This document shows positions 56,408 through 64,000 of a DNA stretch of 64,000 nucleotides, piece by piece. Under the pieces are notes generated by a model. That model saw nothing but the letters and a program-made list of their open reading frames with translations. It was not told the DNA's origin and searched no databases. The position numbers and the translations under genes were made by a program. Where the stretch lies: positions 1-64,000 of the forward strand of contig NZ_JACVMU010000008.1 in assembly GCF_014529985.1 (NCBI RefSeq), read 5' to 3'. Numbering within the stretch: the first letter of the stretch is position 1; every line of letters begins with the position of its first letter. The stretch comes from Leucobacter sp. cx-42 (lineage in GTDB: Bacteria > Actinomycetota > Actinomycetes > Actinomycetales > Microbacteriaceae).

Positions 56408-56481
56408 GGGGCTGTAGCTCAGTCGGTTAGAGCACACGACTCATAATCGTTCGGTCGCGGGTTCAAGCCCCGCCAGCCCTA
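56408..56481 (+). tRNA. tRNA-Met (anticodon CAT)
   Basis: A 74-base cloverleaf: acceptor GGGGCTG/CAGCCCT, D arm with AGCTCAGTCGGTTAGAGC, anticodon loop CTCATAA with anticodon CAT, and the GGTTCAAGCC T arm. CCA is not encoded. The acceptor lacks the unpaired first base of an initiator, so it is either elongator Met or the lysidine-modified Ile2 tRNA, which sequence alone does not settle. Confidence 0.9.
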
Positions 56482-56491
56482 CTAGATCAGT

Positions 56492-56542
56492 GAAACAGGT
56501 CAGCGCCACTCGTGAAATGTACGAGTGGCGCTGACGTGTTTC
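56492..56542 (+). terminator. Terminator after tRNA-Met
   Basis: A 15-bp perfect stem (arms 56499-56513 and 56521-56535), extended by GAAACA/TGTTTC, beginning 11 bases after the tRNA. Confidence 0.75.
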
Positions 56543-56601
56543 TGGCGTCTCTCGACGTGTGCTCGCTATGGTTTCCATTGCGCTGACGAACTCGTGAGCG
56601 G

Positions 56602-56654
56602 GCAAACGAAGGAGGGGTTCGCACCACAATGGTGCGAACCCCTCCTTCGTTTGC
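56602..56654 (-). terminator. 25-bp perfect hairpin ending the fab operon
   Basis: Arms 56602-56626 and 56630-56654 pair perfectly over 25 bases around a 3-base loop, just past the fabF stop on the minus strand. It is the longest perfect stem in the window. Confidence 0.85.
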
Positions 56655-56664
56655 TGTCGTAAGA

Positions 56665-57906
56665 CTAAGCGTCGTACGAGCGGATAGCGACAACGGCATT
56701 GTGGCCACCGAAGCCGAACGAGTTCGAGATCGCGAGCTGAGGACCTTCGCCAAGGGCGACGGGCTCAGCTGAGATCGAGAGCGGGATCTCGGGATCCTGC
56801 TCGGTGACGTTGATCGTCGGGGGAGCGACGCGGTTCTGCACGGCGAGCACCGTGAACATCGCCTCGAGTGCGCCGGTACCACCGAGGAGGTGGCCGGTTG
56901 CTGACTTGGTGGCCGAGACAGGGATTTCGTCGGTGCGATCACCAAACACTACGCGGAGTGCGTTGTACTCTGCGCCGTCGCCGGTCGGGGTCGATGTTGC
57001 GTGAGCGTTGACGTGGGTGACGTCTTCGGGCTTTGCGCCAGCAGCCTCGAGTGCGAGGTACACCGCACGGCTCGCACCCTGGCCCTCGGGCTCGGGAGCG
57101 GTGATGTGGTAGGAATCGCTTGTGACGCCGCCGCCGGCGATCTCAGCGTAGATCTTCGCACCGCGAGCGAGTGCGCGCTCCTCGGTCTCGAGGACGAGTG
57201 CAGCAGCACCCTCGCCCATGACGAAGCCGTCACGATCGGTCGAGTAGGGGCGCGAAGCGGTCGCAGGATCGTCATTGCGGCGCGAGAGTGCCTGCATCGA
57301 TGCGAAAGACGCGATGGTGATGGGGTGGATCGCAGCTTCGGATCCGCCAGCAATGACGACGTCCGCAAGGCCGGCCTGGAGGTGCTCATATGCATTGACC
57401 AGCGACTCGGTGCTCGACGCGCACGCCGAAGCAACGGTACGAGCGTACGCACGTGCGTTCAGGTGCATCGAAACAGCGGCAGCGGGAGCATTGGGCATGA
57501 GCATCGGTACCGAGAGCGGCATGACGCGGCGGGGGCCTTTTTCGCGGAGGGTGTCCCACGCATTGAGCAGCGACCACACGCCACCGATGCCGGTTGCCCA
57601 GTCGACGCCGAGGCGATCGGGGTCCGTGCCTTCGAGGTTCGCGTCAGCGTACGCCTCGAGCGCTGCAACGAGCGCGAACTGGCTCGAAGGGTCCAGGCGC
57701 TTAGCTACCGGACGGTCAAGAACCTCAGTGGGTTCGACTGCAGCCTGGCCAGCGAACGTGACGGGGAGCTCATACTTCTCGACCCAGTCATGCTCGAGGG
57801 TACGTACGCCGGACTTGCCAGCGAGGAGTGCTTCCCAGCTTTCGCTGGCGGTGCCGCCGATGGGTGAGGAGGCGCCGATACCTGTGACGACGATCTTCTT
57901 GCTCAT
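56665..57906 (-). CDS. fabF: 3-Oxoacyl-ACP synthase II
   Basis: Elongating condensing enzyme of type II fatty acid synthesis. From the ATG at 57906 (MSKKIVVTGIGASSPIGG) the protein is 413 residues, the family norm; the longer frame reaches into the intergenic region. The catalytic Cys is in TVASACASSTES, and the two histidines are in VNAHATSTPTGD and the KSATGHLLGGTGA segment. NSFGFGGHN closes the C terminus. It is the last gene of the fab operon. Confidence 0.95.
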   Translation of the reverse strand: MSKKIVVTGIGASSPIGGTASESWEALLAGKSGVRTLEHDWVEKYELPVTFAGQAAVEPTEVLDRPVAKRLDPSSQFALVAALEAYADANLEGTDPDRLGVDWATGIGGVWSLLNAWDTLREKGPRRVMPLSVPMLMPNAPAAAVSMHLNARAYARTVASACASSTESLVNAYEHLQAGLADVVIAGGSEAAIHPITIASFASMQALSRRNDDPATASRPYSTDRDGFVMGEGAAALVLETEERALARGAKIYAEIAGGGVTSDSYHITAPEPEGQGASRAVYLALEAAGAKPEDVTHVNAHATSTPTGDGAEYNALRVVFGDRTDEIPVSATKSATGHLLGGTGALEAMFTVLAVQNRVAPPTINVTEQDPEIPLSISAEPVALGEGPQLAISNSFGFGGHNAVVAIRSYDA

Positions 57907-58050
57907 GTTGCGTGCTCCGCTACTCGTGAAGGGATGAATCGGGCGTACGCCCGGAAGTCTAAATCGGTGTCGATCCGTGCGGAAAATGGCGCGGATCGAC
58001 ACCGGTGGGTCCGAAGACCGTGAGTCTTACGACTCGAAGGGGGGAGACGA

Positions 58051-58299
58051 TTACGCCTGTGCCTTTTCGATGAAGGTGACAGCGTCGCCGACGAGCTTGA
58101 GGTTCTTGACTTCCTCGTCAGGGATCTTGACGTCGAACTTCTCTTCTGCGTTGACGACGATGGTCATCATCGAGATCGAGTCGATGTCGAGGTCGTCGGT
58201 GAACGACTTGTCGAGTGCAACAACGTCAGCGGCGATGCCGGTCTCGTCGTTAATGAGTTCTGCGAGGCCTGCGAGGATCTCTTCGTTGCTGTAAGCCAT
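58051..58299 (-). CDS. acpP: Acyl carrier protein
   Basis: Carries the growing acyl chain on a phosphopantetheine arm. The 82-residue acidic helical protein has the attachment serine in DLDIDSISMM. AAGGAG lies upstream of the ATG at 58299. It sits between fabH and fabF, which use it. Confidence 0.97.
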   Translation of the reverse strand: MAYSNEEILAGLAELINDETGIAADVVALDKSFTDDLDIDSISMMTIVVNAEEKFDVKIPDEEVKNLKLVGDAVTFIEKAQA

Positions 58300-58387
58300 G
58301 GGTTTCTCCTTGGTAATTGTGGGAATGAAAAAAGAAAGGGTAAGCCTTCACGGCCGCAATTGGCGTACGCCATGCGACCAATCGATC

Positions 58388-59392
58388 TTACGGCAGCTCG
58401 ACGACCTGCGCACCAAACACGAGGCCAGCGCCGAAACCGATCTGAAGCGCGAGACCGCCAGAAAGCTCGGGATGCTCTTCGAGGAGGGCGTGCATTGCGA
58501 GCGGAATCGATGCCGCAGACGTGTTGCCCTGGGTCTCAATGTCTCGCGCGATGACGACGCTTTCGGGCAGCTTCAGCTGCTTCGCGAACTCGTCAATGAT
58601 GCGCATGTTCGCCTGGTGAGGGATGAAAGCGGCGAGCTCCTCAGGAGCAATGCCCGACTCCTCGAGCGTGCGACGTGCAACCTTTGCCATCTCCCACACT
58701 GCCCAGCGGAAGACCGTCTGGCCATCCTGGCGCAGCGTGGGCCAGTCGAGTTCACCGGCAGCTTCGCGGTATTCGTTGAAGGTGTTGGTGACGCGAATCG
58801 TCTCCCACTTCGAACCATCCGAACCCCACACGGTGGGGCCGATGCCGGTGTGGTCGCTCGGGCCGACGATAACTGCGCCTGCGCCATCACCGAGGAGGAA
58901 CGAGATCGAACGATCGGTCGGATCGATCATGTCGCTCATCTTCTCAGCACCGATCACGAGCACGTTCTTGCATGCACCCGAGCGAACGAGCGAGTCTGCC
59001 TGGCCAACGCCATAGACGTAGCCAGCGCATGCTGCCGAGATGTCGAATGCTGCTGCGGGGGTGAGGCCGAGGCGGTGCGCAGCGAGGGCTGCCATCGAGG
59101 GGGTCACTGCAACGTTTGAAATGGTCGAGATGATCACGCCATCAATGTCGGCGCGATCGAGCCCCGAGCGCTGAATCGCTTCTTCGCCAGCTGCTACCGC
59201 CATGTCGACCGCGAGAATCTCTGCGCTCGCACGCTTGCGCGTCACGATGCCGGTGCGCTGGCGGATCCACTCATCCGAAGAATCAATGGGGCCAACGATG
59301 TCGTCGTTCGGTACCACGAGGTCGCCGCGTGACGCGCCAACCGCGAGAATTCGGGTGTGCGCGGGGCCTGTGGGCTGTACGAGAGGAGACAT
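58388..59392 (-). CDS. fabH: 3-Oxoacyl-ACP synthase III
   Basis: Starts fatty acid chains by condensing acyl-CoA with malonyl-ACP. The 334 residues show the Cys-His-Asn triad: Cys in DISAACAGYVYG, His in IPHQANMRI and Asn in ETQGNTSAAS. RQRTGIVTRKRA lies near the N terminus. It lies 33 bases after fabD. Actinobacterial FabH often accepts branched primers, but specificity cannot be read from this sequence. Confidence 0.96.
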   Translation of the reverse strand: MSPLVQPTGPAHTRILAVGASRGDLVVPNDDIVGPIDSSDEWIRQRTGIVTRKRASAEILAVDMAVAAGEEAIQRSGLDRADIDGVIISTISNVAVTPSMAALAAHRLGLTPAAAFDISAACAGYVYGVGQADSLVRSGACKNVLVIGAEKMSDMIDPTDRSISFLLGDGAGAVIVGPSDHTGIGPTVWGSDGSKWETIRVTNTFNEYREAAGELDWPTLRQDGQTVFRWAVWEMAKVARRTLEESGIAPEELAAFIPHQANMRIIDEFAKQLKLPESVVIARDIETQGNTSAASIPLAMHALLEEHPELSGGLALQIGFGAGLVFGAQVVELP

Positions 59393-59425
59393 CGAAATCC
59401 TTCGGTCTATGGAATGTGGGGAGAG

Positions 59426-60340
59426 TTACGCCGCGGCGATGAGCTCGAGAGCTGCATCGAGGTCGGCGGGCGACTTGACTGCCACCGTCGGAATTCCCTT
59501 CAGGCCGCGCTTGGCGATGCCCGTGAGTGCTCCTGCGGGTGCAAGTTCAATAAGACCAGTAATACCGGACTCCGTAAACCCGTTCATGCATGCGTCCCAG
59601 CGAACTGGCTGCGCAATCTGGGAAACGAGCGATTCGAGATACGCGGATCCGCTCGTGACGATGCTGCCATCAGCGTTCGTCCAGAGGGGGCGGATCGGGT
59701 CAGTTGCCGAAACGTCTGCGGTCTCTGCAGCGAGCGTGGGGATCGCGCTCTCCATGTAGGAGGTGTGGAATGCGCCAGCGACCTGCAGCGGAATCACGCG
59801 AGCGCCACGGGGTGCGTTCTCAGCAAGCTTGGCGATGTTCTCGACTGCACCAGCAGCAACGATCTGGCCGCCACCGTTGCGGTTTGCGGGAGTCAGGCCT
59901 GCGGCTGCAATTGCCTCAAGCACGGTTTCCTCTACGCCACCGACGACAGCTGCCATACCGGTCTCGACCGCAGCAGCAGCCTCAGCCATGGCGCGGCCAC
60001 GAACGCCGACCAGGCGCAGAGCGTCGGTGGGATCCAGGACGCCAGCGACCACTGCGGCAGCGAACTCGCCAACCGAGTGACCTGCGACGCCGGCGTTTGC
60101 GAGATCCGCGCGCGCCGAGAGTGCGTTCCATGCGAGTACCGACGCGCCGACGATGAGTGGCTGTGCGATCTTCGTATCGCGAATCGTGTCAGCGTCACTC
60201 GTGGTGCCGTGCGCAATGAGGTCAACCTTGGCTGCTTCTCCAGCGGCCTGCATGAATTCGCGAGCGCCTGGCAGTTCGAGCCATTCGTTCAGGAATCCGG
60301 TGGTCTGTGAGCCCTGTCCGGGGCAAGCGATAACAATCAC
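59426..60340 (-). CDS. fabD: Malonyl-CoA:ACP transacylase
   Basis: Loads malonyl groups onto ACP. The 304 residues have VIACPGQGSQTTGFL at the N terminus, the active-site Ser in GVAGHSVGEFAAAV, the malonate-binding Arg in VGVRGRAMAEA and the second-site His in VAGAFHTSYM. It starts at GTG 60340 after a 79-base gap from fasR that contains an inverted repeat and a possible promoter. Confidence 0.95.
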   Translation of the reverse strand: MIVIACPGQGSQTTGFLNEWLELPGAREFMQAAGEAAKVDLIAHGTTSDADTIRDTKIAQPLIVGASVLAWNALSARADLANAGVAGHSVGEFAAAVVAGVLDPTDALRLVGVRGRAMAEAAAAVETGMAAVVGGVEETVLEAIAAAGLTPANRNGGGQIVAAGAVENIAKLAENAPRGARVIPLQVAGAFHTSYMESAIPTLAAETADVSATDPIRPLWTNADGSIVTSGSAYLESLVSQIAQPVRWDACMNGFTESGITGLIELAPAGALTGIAKRGLKGIPTVAVKSPADLDAALELIAAA

Positions 60341-60362
60341 GTGAATAAGTTTCTCAAATCAG

Positions 60363-60380
60363 CATGCGAAGAGCCGCATG
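60363..60380. promoter_or_regulatory. Operator-like inverted repeat upstream of fabD
   Basis: CATGCG-N6-CGCATG lies in the fasR-fabD gap, downstream of a minus-strand TAAACT that could be a -10 (60392-60397). It is a candidate binding site for the adjacent regulator, by position only. Confidence 0.35.
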
Positions 60381-60419
60381 TATTCCATCACAGTTTAGCG
60401 AAATGCTTGTAGGTATCCA

Positions 60420-61613
60420 CTAAACGCGCGCGGAAGTTTTCCGTTGGCCTTGGTTTGCAATGGAGCCAGCAATGAGAGCTGACTGCAGAATCAGTGCCTC
60501 GCGGGCGCCAGTGGCGTTCCAGCCGATGACTTCAGAAACCTTCTTTAGGCGGTAGCGCACGGTGTTCGGATGCACGAATAGCTCACGCGCGGTTGCCTCA
60601 AGTGAGCGACCGTTGTCGAGGTAGCACCAGAGCGTCTCCAGCAGTTCGCCTGAGTGATTCATGAGCGGATCGTAGATCTGCTCGATGAGGGTGCGACGTG
60701 CAAGACCGTCGCCGGCGAGTGCACGCTCTGGAAGGAGGTCATCGGCGAAGACAGGACGCGGGGCATGTCGCCACGAACGAGCGACGGCAACACCGGCGAG
60801 CGCGGCACGCGCGCTGCGCGACGCCTCGACAAGGGTGTCAACTGACGGGCCAAGTACCAGCGGGCCGGGACCGAAGCCTGCACTGAGCAGGGTTGCGAGC
60901 TCAAGGAAAGGGATGGGTTCGAACGGCGCAGCACCCTCAAGCCGCGGTGCCGTAATGCGCCCGATGACAAGCACCAAGCGGTTGCCTTGGAGGCCAATGA
61001 GCACGTCAGCGCCGTGGTGGCGGGCAATGCGACGGAACTGGTCGATGTCATAGTTGTGATCCGCACTGCCGACCAACACCGCAGCCTCACCGTCACCGTG
61101 CCAGCCAAGTGCGGCAATTCGACTCGGCAGTTCGTCGTCAGATTCGCCCGTCAGGATCGAGTCGACAACGAGCGCTTCGAGGCGCGCGTCCCAAAGGCCA
61201 CGAACCTCGGCGGCACGTGCGTATACGTCGGCGGCTGCGAACGCGACGTCACGCGAATAATGCAAGACAGCCTCACGAAGCTGCTCACTGCGAGGGGAGA
61301 CGCGCTCTTCAACGACGCCGACCACCACGCGAATGAGCTGCAGCGTTTCCTGCAGGCTGATCGAGCGGAGGAGCTCCCGCGGGGCCGCGCCGAACACATC
61401 GGACGCGACCCACGGGGTTGAGGATGGATCCTCGTACCACTGAATAAAGGAACTGATGCCGGTCTGGGCGACCAAGCCCACGGACGATCGGCGGCTCGGA
61501 GGCATGCTTCCGTACCAGGGAAGGGTTTCTTCAAGACGGGCGATGGTTTGCGTTGCAAGCTCGCCCGCGATGGTCCGTAGCCAGGAGAGTTCCTGGTCCT
61601 TGGTTCCTGTCAT
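60420..61613 (-). CDS. fasR: PucR/CdaR-type transcriptional regulator, FasR-like
   Basis: A 397-residue regulator with a C-terminal helix-turn-helix of the PucR type (LEATARELFVHPNTVRYRLK, about 350-370) and a large N-terminal sensory region. Its position directly upstream of fabD-fabH-acpP-fabF matches FasR, the activator of fatty acid synthesis studied in Streptomyces. A GCGAGGAG site precedes the ATG, 15 bases after the aceE stop, so it should be cotranscribed with aceE. Confidence 0.82.
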   Translation of the reverse strand: MTGTKDQELSWLRTIAGELATQTIARLEETLPWYGSMPPSRRSSVGLVAQTGISSFIQWYEDPSSTPWVASDVFGAAPRELLRSISLQETLQLIRVVVGVVEERVSPRSEQLREAVLHYSRDVAFAAADVYARAAEVRGLWDARLEALVVDSILTGESDDELPSRIAALGWHGDGEAAVLVGSADHNYDIDQFRRIARHHGADVLIGLQGNRLVLVIGRITAPRLEGAAPFEPIPFLELATLLSAGFGPGPLVLGPSVDTLVEASRSARAALAGVAVARSWRHAPRPVFADDLLPERALAGDGLARRTLIEQIYDPLMNHSGELLETLWCYLDNGRSLEATARELFVHPNTVRYRLKKVSEVIGWNATGAREALILQSALIAGSIANQGQRKTSARV

Positions 61614-61628
61614 CAGTTACTCCTCGCT

Positions 61629-64000
61629 CTAGGCGTCTCCGCCCGCGCCGCCGGTGGTACCAGCGTTCACGTCGTCGAGCTTGTACTTGGCTGCTGCCTG
61701 TGCGGGAATGCTTGCGTCGATCTTGCCCTGCGCGGCGAGGCGCTGAAGCACCTTCACAACGATCGACTCACGGTCGATGTGGAAGAAGCGTCGAGCTGCT
61801 GCGCGGGTGTCCGAGAAGCCGAAGCCATCTGCGCCGAGCACCGAGTAATCGGCGGGGACGTAGGGGCGGATCTGCTCGGGGACCTGCGTTGACCAGTCGC
61901 TGACTGCAACGACGGGGCCGTTCGCGCCAGCAAGGCGCTCCGAGACGTACGACTGCTTGGGAGCTGCCGAGAGGTTCTCGAAGTTGTGCTTCTCTGCTGC
62001 TGAGCCGTCACGCTGGAGCTCGCCCCAGCTCGTGACGCTCCACACGTCTGCCGCAACGTTCCAGTCCTGGGCGAGGAGCTGCTGCGCCTCAATTGCCCAC
62101 GGAACCGCAACACCCGATGCGAGGATCTGTGCGCCAAGTTCGCCCGCGGGAGCGGGTGCCACACGGTGCATGCCGCGGATGATGCCGTCAACGTCGACAT
62201 CTGCGGGCTCTGCGGGATGAATGATCGGCTCGTTGTACACGGTGATGTAGTACATGACGTTCGGATCTTCGTGCTCGCCACCGTACATGCGCTCGATACC
62301 CGCGCGCATGATGTGACCGATCTCGTAGCCGTATGCCGGGTCGTACGAGAGTACGGCCGGGTTCGTTGCAGCGAGGAGCAGCGAGTGGCCATCAGCGTGC
62401 TGCAATCCTTCACCGGTCAGCGTGGTGCGGCCAGCGGTCGCGCCGATCATGAAGCCACGGGTCATCTGATCGCCTGCGGCCCAGATTGCATCACCGGTGC
62501 GCTGGAAGCCGAACATCGAGTAGAAGATGTAGATCGGGATCAGCGGCTCGCCGTGCGTCGAGTACGAGGTGCCGACGGCGGTCATTGCTGCCGCTGCGCC
62601 TGCCTCGTTGATGCCAACGTGCAGAAGGACGCCCTGCGGGCTCTCCTTGTACGCAAGAAGCAGATCCCGGTCGACCGAAACGTAGTTCTGGCCGTGCGGG
62701 TTGTAGATCTTCTTCGTGGGGAAGTACGAGTCCATGCCGAACGTACGCGCCTCATCGGGGATGATCGGCACGAAACGGTCGCCCATGCCCTTGTCGCGCA
62801 TGAGGTCCTTGAGTAGTCGCACGAAGATCATGGTCGTCGCAGCTTCCTGCGTGCCAGAACCCTTCTTCGCGATCGCGTAGGTCTTTTCTTCTGGCACAGC
62901 GAGGTCGACGTGTGTGGAGCGACGCTCTGGCAGGTACCCGCCGAGGTCGCGACGACGCTCGTGCATGTACTGAATCGTCTCGTTGTTCTCGCCCGGGTGG
63001 TAGTACGGGGGGAGAGCAGGGTTCTCTTCGAGCTGCGCATCGGTAATGGGGATGTGCATGGTGTCGCGGAAGAGCTTGAGGTCCTGCAACGTCATCTTCT
63101 TCATCTGGTGCGTAGCGTTACGCCCCTCGAAGTGCGGGCCGAGGCCGTAGCCCTTAATGGTCTTCGCGAGGATGACGGTCGGGCGACCCTTGTGCTCCAT
63201 GGCAGCCTTGTAGGCAGCGTACACCTTGCGGTAGTCGTGACCGCCACGGCGAAGGCCCCAGATCTGATCATCTGAGTAGTCCTTAACGAGGTCGAGCGCG
63301 CGCTCGTCCTTGCCGAAGAAGTGATTGCGAACGAATGCGCCGTTCTCAGCCTTGTAGGTCTGGTAGTCACCATCAGGAGTGGTGTTCATGATGTTGAGCA
63401 GTGCGCCGCTCTCATCACGCTGCAGGAGGTCATCCCACTCACGACCCCAGATTACCTTGATGACGTTCCAGCCGGCACCGCGGAAGTAGCTCTCGAGCTC
63501 TTGGATGATCTTGCCGTTACCGCGAACCGGGCCGTCGAGGCGCTGCAGGTTGCAGTTGACCACGAAGGTGAGGTTGTCGAGGCCCTCGTTTGCCGCAACC
63601 TGCAGCTGGCCACGGCTCTCAACCTCGTCCATCTCGCCATCGCCAAGGAACGCCCAGACGTGCTGGTCTGAGGTGTCCTTGATGCCACGGTTGGTCAGGT
63701 ACTTGTTGACCTGCGCCTGGTAGATCGCATTGATCGGGCCGAGGCCCATCGACACCGTCGGGAACTGCCAGAACTCGGGTGCGAGACGCGGGTGCGGGTA
63801 GCTGGGGAGGCTGCCTGCAGCGTGCGACTTCTCCTGACGGAAGCCATCGAGCTGGTCCGCACTGAGGCGGCCCTCAAGGAATGCACGAGCGTACATGCCG
63901 GGCGACGCGTGGCCCTGTACGAAGATCTGATCGCCGCCACCGGGGTGGTCCTGGCCGCGGAAGAAGTGGTTGAAACCAACTTCGTAAAGTGACGCGGCCG
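61629..64000 (-). CDS. aceE: Pyruvate dehydrogenase E1 component, partial
   Basis: Homodimeric E1 of the pyruvate dehydrogenase complex, which decarboxylates pyruvate with thiamine diphosphate. The frame runs open off the window end: upstream of the internal Met at 63896 it reads [19 protein letters not shown], which is canonical AceE, so that Met is not the start. About 790 residues are visible of the roughly 910 typical. Motifs: [17 protein letters not shown] with [14 protein letters not shown] (thiamine site). The C terminus ends in an NAGTTGGAGG tail. It leads into fasR and the fab genes. Confidence 0.95.
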   Translation of the reverse strand, partial: AASLYEVGFNHFFRGQDHPGGGDQIFVQGHASPGMYARAFLEGRLSADQLDGFRQEKSHAAGSLPSYPHPRLAPEFWQFPTVSMGLGPINAIYQAQVNKYLTNRGIKDTSDQHVWAFLGDGEMDEVESRGQLQVAANEGLDNLTFVVNCNLQRLDGPVRGNGKIIQELESYFRGAGWNVIKVIWGREWDDLLQRDESGALLNIMNTTPDGDYQTYKAENGAFVRNHFFGKDERALDLVKDYSDDQIWGLRRGGHDYRKVYAAYKAAMEHKGRPTVILAKTIKGYGLGPHFEGRNATHQMKKMTLQDLKLFRDTMHIPITDAQLEENPALPPYYHPGENNETIQYMHERRRDLGGYLPERRSTHVDLAVPEEKTYAIAKKGSGTQEAATTMIFVRLLKDLMRDKGMGDRFVPIIPDEARTFGMDSYFPTKKIYNPHGQNYVSVDRDLLLAYKESPQGVLLHVGINEAGAAAAMTAVGTSYSTHGEPLIPIYIFYSMFGFQRTGDAIWAAGDQMTRGFMIGATAGRTTLTGEGLQHADGHSLLLAATNPAVLSYDPAYGYEIGHIMRAGIERMYGGEHEDPNVMYYITVYNEPIIHPAEPADVDVDGIIRGMHRVAPAPAGELGAQILASGVAVPWAIEAQQLLAQDWNVAADVWSVTSWGELQRDGSAAEKHNFENLSAAPKQSYVSERLAGANGPVVAVSDWSTQVPEQIRPYVPADYSVLGADGFGFSDTRAAARRFFHIDRESIVVKVLQRLAAQGKIDASIPAQAAAKYKLDDVNAGTTGGAGGDA

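Noticed and set aside
63893..63896. ATG near 63896 as the aceE start
   Set aside because: The frame stays open to the window end and the upstream residues are canonical AceE sequence.

Overview
The window is chromosomal DNA of a high-GC Gram-positive actinobacterium, most likely Micrococcales and probably Microbacteriaceae. The evidence is gene order: hisF-hisI-trpE with a Trp-associated membrane protein, a HGxxPAAW protein and trpCBA-lgt-pyk; polA followed by yajC-secD-secF-relA; pyrR-pyrB-pyrC-membrane protein-carA-carB-pyrF-mIHF/gmk; and aceE-fasR-fabD-fabH-acpP-fabF. GTG and TTG starts are frequent, and many genes look leaderless. Genus assignment is inference.

Layout: 1-569 is a gene-free, hairpin-rich stretch. 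570-6056 holds fmt, rsmB, rpe and histidine genes (hisE, hisG, hisF, hisI). 6097-11492 holds trpE, C, B, A with two small membrane proteins. 11576-15565 holds lgt, pyk, two small stress-type proteins, tRNA-Leu(CAA) and an ANTAR response regulator. 15614-24488 holds a thioesterase, polA, yajC-secD-secF and relA. 24478-27904 holds an AbiEi-like orphan, a DUF349 protein and rarA. 28119-37592 holds rpsD, alaS, ruvX, mltG and the shikimate block aroE-aroC-aroK-aroB.

37675-41906 is an accessory-looking cassette: a MoxR-type AAA+ ATPase, a divergent VWA-domain protein and an unrecognised third protein. It sits between aroB and efp, which are normally close neighbours. 42012-52256 returns to conserved synteny: efp, nusB, then the pyrimidine operon behind a PyrR-binding leader, ending in an mIHF-guanylate kinase fusion. 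Its carA is only 174 codons long and lacks the whole glutaminase domain, although carB is full length. This is the most unusual metabolic feature of the window.

52253-56137 holds a transporter and a large secreted repeat protein with BspA-type leucine-rich repeats, eight InlB-type B-repeats and a noncanonical sorting signal. After tRNA-Met(CAT), the minus strand carries aceE (truncated by the window end), fasR, fabD, fabH, acpP and fabF, joining acetyl-CoA supply to type II fatty acid synthesis.

Functionally this is mostly core metabolism. The items to examine first are the carA lacking its glutaminase domain, the MoxR/VWA/unknown cassette with closely spaced divergent promoters, the PyrR leader, the recurrent leaderless promoter layout and the structured DNA at 1-569.
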